From Diaporthe sp. PMI_573 (Eukaryota > Ascomycota > Sordariomycetes > Diaporthales > Diaporthaceae): a stretch of DNA of 64,000 nt. The DNA lies in contig JAJTUP010000016.1 of NCBI GenBank assembly GCA_021399435.1, forward strand, positions 310,001-374,000. The letters run 5' to 3'. How positions within the stretch are numbered: position 1 is the stretch's first letter; each line of letters opens with the position of its first letter. Positions 58,421 through 64,000 of the stretch are shown one piece after another. Made by a program: the position numbers and the translations under genes. Below the pieces are notes generated by a model. The model searched no databases and had not been told where the DNA came from. It worked only from the letters and a program-made list of their open reading frames with translations.

Positions 58421-59103
58421 CTTGACTGATTTGCTGGGGGTGAGATGGGATGTAGATGGATGGTCGGTCGATTGTTTGAAATGGCTGAGAGAAGTGGGAG
58501 GAGTAGTGAAGAAAAATGGTCGCCTGCCAAATCCCTACCCAGTCAGTGCTGCACCACACCACACACACAAGCTCTGATCAGGCCAAAACCCAGGGCTCAC
58601 TCACTCACTATTAGGCGGGCCTGGGCAGAGACGGGCTAGCAGCAGGGGGGAGCGCCTCGAGTTTTTGGCGAGTGGAACGACTGCGCCACACTCCCGTCGA
58701 AGCCCTAAGCCAGAGTTATAGTGGGTCCCCAGGTTGACTTGGCCAATCATGCACAGCTGTGGCGCAACCACCAAATTTTGCCAAACGACTGGATTTGCAG
58801 CGCAGAGTTACAGTGGGAGGGCGAGTCCCCAGCACAGTCAATTGCGAGTGTGTTCTGCTAGCACCAGCTGCAGGCAAACAGCACCGGACCGAGCTAGCAC
58901 CCACCGACCGCCCACACGCCCACCACAGAGCCCAGCCAGACCACCACCAGCCAGAGCAGACGAAAAAAAGATCTTGATCTTCGCCCGTCCTCGACAACCA
59001 CGCAACCCACCCGCCCACCAACCCCCAACCGCCAGCGAAGGATCTCTCTCGACGACACCTGCCTGTCAAATTCGTCGATTCGATTCAGCAAATTTCGCAC
59101 ACC
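58421..59103. promoter_or_regulatory. Bidirectional promoter of RPS25 and RPS5
   Basis: 683 bp between two divergently transcribed ribosomal protein genes. A block CAGAGTTA(T/C)AGTGGG followed closely by TCCCCAG occurs at 58711-58732 and again at 58802-58831 with an insert. AGCCCTAAG lies at 58701-58709. The RPS5 side has a long C-rich leader ending in TTCGCACACC before the ATG. Confidence 0.6.
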
Positions 59104-60229
59104 ATGTCTGACAACGGAGAGATCGAGGTCGAGGCCGTCTCTGGCTACCAGGTCCTGCCCAAGGACGTCGTCCAGGAGATTGGCAGCGTCAAGCTGTTCA
59201 ACAAGTGGTCATACGAGGATGTCGAGATCCGCGACATCTCCCTGACGTAAGGCAACCACCTGCTCTATACCAGACACGATCTTGCATGCCATGCACTGCC
59301 TTTCATGTGCCCCTGCCGTCTTGATGTACACGAGAGATGCCCGCCCGCCGAAGGAGACGACGAAATTCGACTTGCACGTGTTGTGTGTGCGCGCACACAG
59401 ATGGGACAGGTTACATATGAGGGAGGCTAGGCACGACCCAAACAACACACGCGAGGCATCTTTAGTGGGCATCAAGACGGCGGCAGATCGCATTGGCTTC
59501 GCCATTACTGTTCGAAGAGAAGTGGCACGGAATGCTAACATGACGCCTTTGGCCCTGCAGCGACTACATCCAGATCCGCAACCCCGTCTACCTGCCTCAC
59601 TCCGCCGGCCGATATGCCGTCAAGAGGTTCCGCAAGGCCAACTGCCCCATCATCGAGCGTCTGACCAACTCCCTGATGGCTCACGGCCGCAACAACGGCA
59701 AGAAGCTGATGGCCGTCCGCATCGTTGCCCACGCCTTTGAGATTGTAAGTCGAGCCGACTTGCAGACCCTAAACCACCACCACCACCACCATACAACATG
59801 CGCATCTACCAGACTCGATGTACAAGACACGAGAAGCAACAATACCTTCCCTGCCTACCCACAGGGAGCGCGTTCTATGACCTGCCAGCTGACACGTTCC
59901 CTCCCAAACAGGTCCACCTCATGACCGACCAGAACCCTATCCAGGTCGCCGTCGACGCTATCGTCAACTGCGGACCCCGTGAGGACTCCACCCGTATCGG
60001 ATCCGCCGGTACCGTCCGTCGCCAGGCCGTCGATGTGTCGCCCCTCCGCCGCGTCAACCAGGCCATCTCCCTGCTGACCACCGGCGCCCGCGAGGCCTCC
60101 TTCCGCAACGTCAAGTCCATCGCCGAGTGCCTGGCTGAGGAGCTGATCAACGCCGCCAAGGGCTCCTCCAACTCGTACGCCATCAAGAAGAAGGACGAGC
60201 TCGAGCGTGTCGCCAAGTCCAACCGGTAA
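59104..60229 (+). CDS. RPS5: 40S ribosomal protein S5 (uS7)
   Basis: Three exons: 59104-59246, 59561-59744 and 59912-60229, giving 214 residues. The C-terminal part is the universal S7 domain: [77 protein letters not shown] and the end [14 protein letters not shown]. The N-terminal extension ([20 protein letters not shown]) is typical of ascomycetes. It binds the 3' major domain of 18S rRNA in the subunit head and contacts E-site tRNA and mRNA. The first intron is 314 nt, near the 5' end as usual for fungal ribosomal genes. Confidence 0.97.
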
Positions 60230-61028
60230 ATTGTTCCCAAAGAACAATCCGGGAAAAAGGAGACAAGGAAAGAACAAACACGCAACACGCCCTGCCCCAT
60301 TCGAAATCAAAAAAAGATCCCCCAACCGAGGCTTTTTTCTATACCCCGGTTCCCCCTGCGGTGGAGTTTTGGGTTCGTTCATCGTCAGGTTGGCTCATTG
60401 GTCTCGGCTGGCCTCTTATCTCTTTTTATTTTGTTTGTGTGGCTTGTGTGTTGCGTGGATGGATTGGACGGGCTGGGGGGACACGGGATCATCGTTTGCA
60501 TTAGCATAGTGCAGTGCAGAAAAGGGATAAGGCAAATGCTAGCTGCTTGTTGTTGAGACAGCTTATTCTGGTCCCTGTGGTTTCCCTCGTGGTTCATGGT
60601 CAACACGGACAGAAACAACACACAAGAGACAATGGAAATTTTTCAAGGTTGGGTCCCTTTCTTCGAGGTAAAACGAGGTGAACAGACTATGGCGTTGTCC
60701 GGATGTGATGATGATTCAGATATGCAACCAAACGCTTGCACACCGTTCTCGAGTTCTGTATACTTCCACTTTGCTGTTGGTTGCCTTGGTGGTTCGACGA
60801 TCCCATCTATGCCTGATTGTGTCACTGTCCGTCACAAGGGTAGCAACAAAAGGAAACCCACATCCATCCGATTTGGCGTCAACCACCCGTTTCTCTGCCA
60901 CCCACTCACGACCTCCGTCCCCTTCCCTTACCCTCCCTCTGCCATAAATACTCTGAGCGCTGCTCAGGTATCCGTCATGTGGCCAAGGCATCTTTCGTGA
61001 AGCACTGTCCACTGCTCACCCTCCTCCA
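60230..61028. other. Intergenic, RPS5 3' region
   Basis: Contains the presumed RPS5 3' UTR (T-rich stretch near 60330-60430). No other gene was recognised; frames here are short or lack motifs. Confidence 0.55.
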
Positions 61029-61455
61029 GGATAATCTCCCATGGACTCAACCCCTGCGGAGTAATGTAGTGTGGGGTGATCTTCCACGGCAAAGACAGAC
61101 TCAACCAGATCCGGCATCAAGAAAACCACACGTCTTGGGCAACCTCCAACGGCAAGAAGAGCCCACATGATGCTGATGGGATCTTCGCGAGCTGCCACGA
61201 GGAGCCCGGCTGCCATATATGCGGCCCGGGGCTCAAGGAGTCGGTCTCCTGGAAGGGGTTGAAGAAATTCCCCGCTCCCAGGGCGATATGGGAGCCGCCT
61301 GTACTGTAGATGTACTGAGCGCAGGTCTCCTCTCCGATCACATGGGTCTGGGATAACCTCCTCTTGAATAAGATTCTCCAGGATAACTTCTCATTCGATG
61401 ACCTACCATGGGAAAATCATCTCCTATAGGACCGTCTTCTTCTTTCTTAAGGATA
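61029..61455. repeat. 15-bp-period array, left arm
   Basis: From 61321 to 61440 the sequence divides cleanly into eight 15-bp units, most resembling GGATAACCTCCTCTT, for example at 61351, 61366, 61381, 61396 and 61411. A more degenerate stretch from 61029 (GGATAATCTCCCATG) also follows a 15-bp rhythm with some slippage before 61321. Read on the minus strand, each unit encodes five residues, with pentads such as RGGYP, GDDFP, MGDYP and VEDHP. The array lies in opposite orientation to the one at 63380-63559. Confidence 0.7.
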
Positions 61456-61824
61456 ACCCCAAAAACCCCAGTAGTCGTTCTTGCTGGTGCACTTGAGCCT
61501 ATAAAAAAATTGTCACATGCATGGCACGGTTACCTTGGAACAGGCTTGTGACGAAGAAAAGCAACCACACAATTCTTGCCTTCCGTACTCGTTAGGAGGC
61601 CCGCAAAGGAAGCAGGAACGTTCAAGCTCGGACGTTTGGCGCATTCAGCTTTGGAAGGCTCTCGCGGCAGGAGCGATGCCGCCTGCTGTCACCTTATGAG
61701 CCGAGCTCGTATTCCCTTTGTTTCCTCGCCATGATTCTGAATCCTTTTCAGTCATCCCACATCCTCTCGTTACCCACCAGAGTCCATTAGCATCAGCACG
61801 GTTACGGCATCAATATTCGTCAAC

Positions 61825-63142
61825 ATGGCTGACGACATTCCGTGTCATCGACTCGAGGTCAATCAATCTCCTCCTCTGCCAATCCCGAGGCAGGGCGCGT
61901 CACCAGACATTCAGCCAGATCCACGCGGGGCGGTGCCGGAAATGGCTCAATTTTGGGCGAAGGTATACACATTCGTCGAGCACCCCAACGGCCCCAATGG
62001 CAATCCCACGGTCTCAGCCGAAGAAAGCACCCAGACGCCAGAGACATCGACCGATAGCGACCATCACGCAGAAGATGTGTACCCGCATACCGTCAAGCTG
62101 ATGCTGCCTCCCGGCCCGGCCACCATGCGGTAGGACCCAACCGTGCCGCCTGAGCAGCAACAGAACTATTTCCCGCGGCAGTTCCGAGACGTGATGAGGA
62201 TCCGACGGGATGTGCTGGTGAAGGAACGCGGTCGGCGCCTTGAAGACATCGCGTCTGACCTCGAGGGCGACTCAGTCAGCTTCCACTGGGTATTATACTT
62301 CACTTCATGGATTGAAAGCGAGAACATCAGGCTTGAAGGCATACAAGATAAATATGAGAAGATTTGGACACAGGTACCCATTGCAACGATCAGGGTGCGA
62401 CCCGTGGTTGGAATGGTTTGTTACTCCTTCCCTCAACTTCTTGGTCGGCCTCGAAGTCAAGGACATGGCGCGGCTAACCGCCACGGCGCGCTTACAGGGA
62501 CAGCCAGACGATGAGAAAAACATACCTTCCTTTATAAGCGTGAATGCACGATCGAACTATCTGCAGCTGTCGATGCCACTCATTCTCGCTCAGTACCGCG
62601 CGGGTGACATGACCGAATTCCTGCTGGTCAGGGCCATCGCCAGCGCCTTTAGTGGAAACCTGCGGCCAAATTTCTTCCACAACAACTTCGGCCGGGTGAT
62701 ACCAGTGGGCAATTTGTTCTTGCGACACCCGGCCGCCAGCCCCTGGGTCGCGCGAACCGTGTGGAAACACCATATCGTCAATTCCATGCCGTGGGCTCTG
62801 GAATGGTCCGGCGTGATGTGTGTATATGCGCACTTGCAGGAGGGAGCACAGTGGAGGGAAACGTGGTGGCACCGCAGGGGTGGATTTTTGAAGGACCCCT
62901 CTGTGGGCGAACGGGACTATAAGTGCTGTTCCGGCAAGAGGGTCCCCCTGCTGCGATATTTCGGGAACTTGAAGACCCTGAACGCCAAGAACTGTGCCTC
63001 GATGGACCTCGCAAGTCTTTCGGCTGACCAGCGCGGGGCATTCAACATCACCGACGACATGGTCAGCGGGAAGGAACAGCTAAATTGGTTGGTCAGGGAT
63101 ACGGTTGCCCTGTCCTATACTGGGCCGGAAGCGGAAGTTTGA
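61825..63142 (+). pseudogene. Unknown gene, probably broken
   Basis: ATG at 61825 (MADDIPCHRLEVNQSPPLP) opens a protein-like frame that meets TAG at 62131-62133. The same frame continues after it (QNYFPRQFRDVMRIRRDVLV, ENIRLEGIQDKYEKIW) to about 62373. From there protein character moves to the next frame (CDPWLEWFVTPSLNFLVGL, ASAFSGNLRPNFFHNNFGRV, EWSGVMCVYAHLQEGAQW), ending at 63142. No intron with acceptable size and phase was found at either break, so one nonsense change and one frameshift are the simplest reading, although unrecognised introns are possible. I do not know the family. Both flanks carry the 15-bp-period arrays in opposite orientation. Confidence 0.5.
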
Positions 63143-63379
63143 GGACTCCTAGATTCAGTTTGGGTGTACTGTCGTGCAATGATCGACTATCAGCGTGAAT
63201 TTATTGATAGCCTTTGATCGGATAATCGACTATGGAATAGCCTTGCGGACTACCTCCGATGCAACAGCCTCATGTGGCATGACCTGTTGGATCACATCCT
63301 ATAGGAAAGCCTCCTGTAGGAAACCCATCACATACATTATCACAGTAACACAGCCAAACTTCCAAATGGTCGAAAACCT

Positions 63380-63559
63380 CATAGCGGAGCCCCTATGGCT
63401 TGCTTGCCTCCTGTCTGGTTATCATGTAGGAATTATTTCCGCAGAAGATCTTCCTACTGGAGGTCTTTCCAAGCAAGGCCTTTCCATGGGACTTTGGCCT
63501 ACAGTAGGCTGTCACACAGGAGGTTATCCCATAGGAGATCATCACACAGGAGGTTGGGT
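63380..63559. repeat. 15-bp-period array, right arm
   Basis: Twelve consecutive 15-bp units start at 63380 and every 15 bases to 63545, with no slippage. The best-conserved are CACAGGAGGTTATCC (63515), CATAGGAGATCATCA (63530) and CACAGGAGGTTGGGT (63545). On the plus strand the units encode five-residue repeats, for example TGGLS, TGGYP, IGDHH and TGGWV. Two further related units lie near 63300-63329, out of phase. It is in inverted orientation relative to the array at 61029-61455. Confidence 0.75.
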
Positions 63560-63875
63560 ACCTAGATGGTGCACATGTGAGCGCTGGCCAGGCCGTCCAC
63601 TATAGATGCTGTGGCCGTGTAGCGGACACCCGAGCAAAGCTCATCTATGTGTAAATCTGCTATGGAATAAACCTCCGGGGATAAACTCATATAGCATAAC
63701 TGGGTAGAAGGCAAGCAAGACATAGGGGCTCCGAATAATGACGTTATAAACTGTTTGAGTCTGTGTTATGGTAAGAGTCCAGGTGAAGAACTAGCAGTTT
63801 ATTTATCCCGAAGGTACAGCACCATGCTCTTCAGCCTGAAAAGCCATTTTTTACATCCCCACCCGCTCCGTGTGC
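63560..63875. other. Intergenic
   Basis: Space between the 15-bp-period array and the SDR stop codon. No feature was recognised. Confidence 0.5.
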
Positions 63876-64000
63876 TCACATCAACCCACCACTAAGCAGC
63901 ATGCTCTGCCCAGTAAGGTAACCCGTCCGACAGCACATGGTAACCATGTTCGCCACCTCCTGCGGGCTGCCCAGCCGTCCGACGGGGATATTCTTCGGGT
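63876..64000 (-). CDS. Short-chain dehydrogenase/reductase, C-terminus (cut by window edge)
   Basis: The minus strand reads PKNIPVGRLGSPQEVANMV, then CCRTGYLTGQSMLLSGGLM and TGA at 63878-63876. This is the standard end of classical SDR enzymes: the PxGRxGxPxEVA segment followed by (Y/F)xTGQ and a terminal GG. The catalytic Ser-Tyr-Lys region lies beyond position 64000, so substrate and cofactor cannot be assigned. Confidence 0.85.
   Translation of the reverse strand, partial: PKNIPVGRLGSPQEVANMVTMCCRTGYLTGQSMLLSGGLM

Noticed and set aside
62374..62456. Intron to rescue the 61.8-kb gene (GTACCC…GAAG)
   Set aside because: The phase does not match the downstream frame, and it would remove protein-like sequence (PWLEWFVTPSLNFLVGL).
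1..64000. RIP-type AT-rich isochore
   Set aside because: Repeat-bearing parts are not strikingly AT-rich; the few C-to-T type stops seen are single events.

Overview
This window comes from a filamentous ascomycete, most likely a Sordariomycete. The evidence is short GT-AG introns of about 50-300 nt with CTAAC/CTGAC branch points, Zn2Cys6 transcription factors, a 2EXR protein, an NmrA-like protein, and single-copy housekeeping genes (ADP/ATP carrier, ribosomal proteins S25 and S5) with typical ascomycete structures. No tRNA, rRNA or CRISPR array was found. The species cannot be named from the sequence alone.

Layout. 1-14.4 kb is gene-poor. It holds a 38-39 bp minisatellite, diverged duplicated blocks, and two paralogous small genes (4.9-5.2 kb and 9.5-9.7 kb) that share their upstream leader as well as their protein. 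14.4-23.5 kb holds a secreted aldose 1-epimerase with a GC-AG intron, a broken NAPE-PLD-type phospholipase, an alpha/beta hydrolase of the TEX30/KANSL3 type without a visible start, and a divergent pair made of an NmrA-like protein and a C6 transcription factor. 23.5-31 kb is almost empty apart from a very small two-exon gene at 29.2 kb, which has a relative at 41.8 kb.

31.3-39.7 kb is the most coherent functional unit. It contains an FAD-dependent amine oxidase-like protein, a DUF3445 (heme-dependent oxidative N-demethylase) protein, a Zn2Cys6 regulator, and a Rieske non-heme iron oxygenase of the choline-monooxygenase type. Together they could remove N-methyl groups stepwise from a quaternary amine. 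This role is inferred from enzyme classes and has not been shown.

44.9-48.7 kb is a graveyard. Frame-broken NRPS pieces (condensation and carrier domains, minus strand) abut an ABCC transporter nucleotide-binding half (plus strand). A small secreted cysteine-rich protein and a 2EXR protein follow. 53.8-60.2 kb is conserved core: ADP/ATP carrier with a 22-nt microexon, then RPS25 and RPS5 head to head. 61-63.6 kb carries a broken gene of unknown function flanked by 15-bp-period arrays in opposite orientation. The window ends inside the C-terminus of a short-chain dehydrogenase.

Exon coordinates were worked out by hand from splice signals and reading frame. All similarity statements come from recognised motifs, not from database searches.
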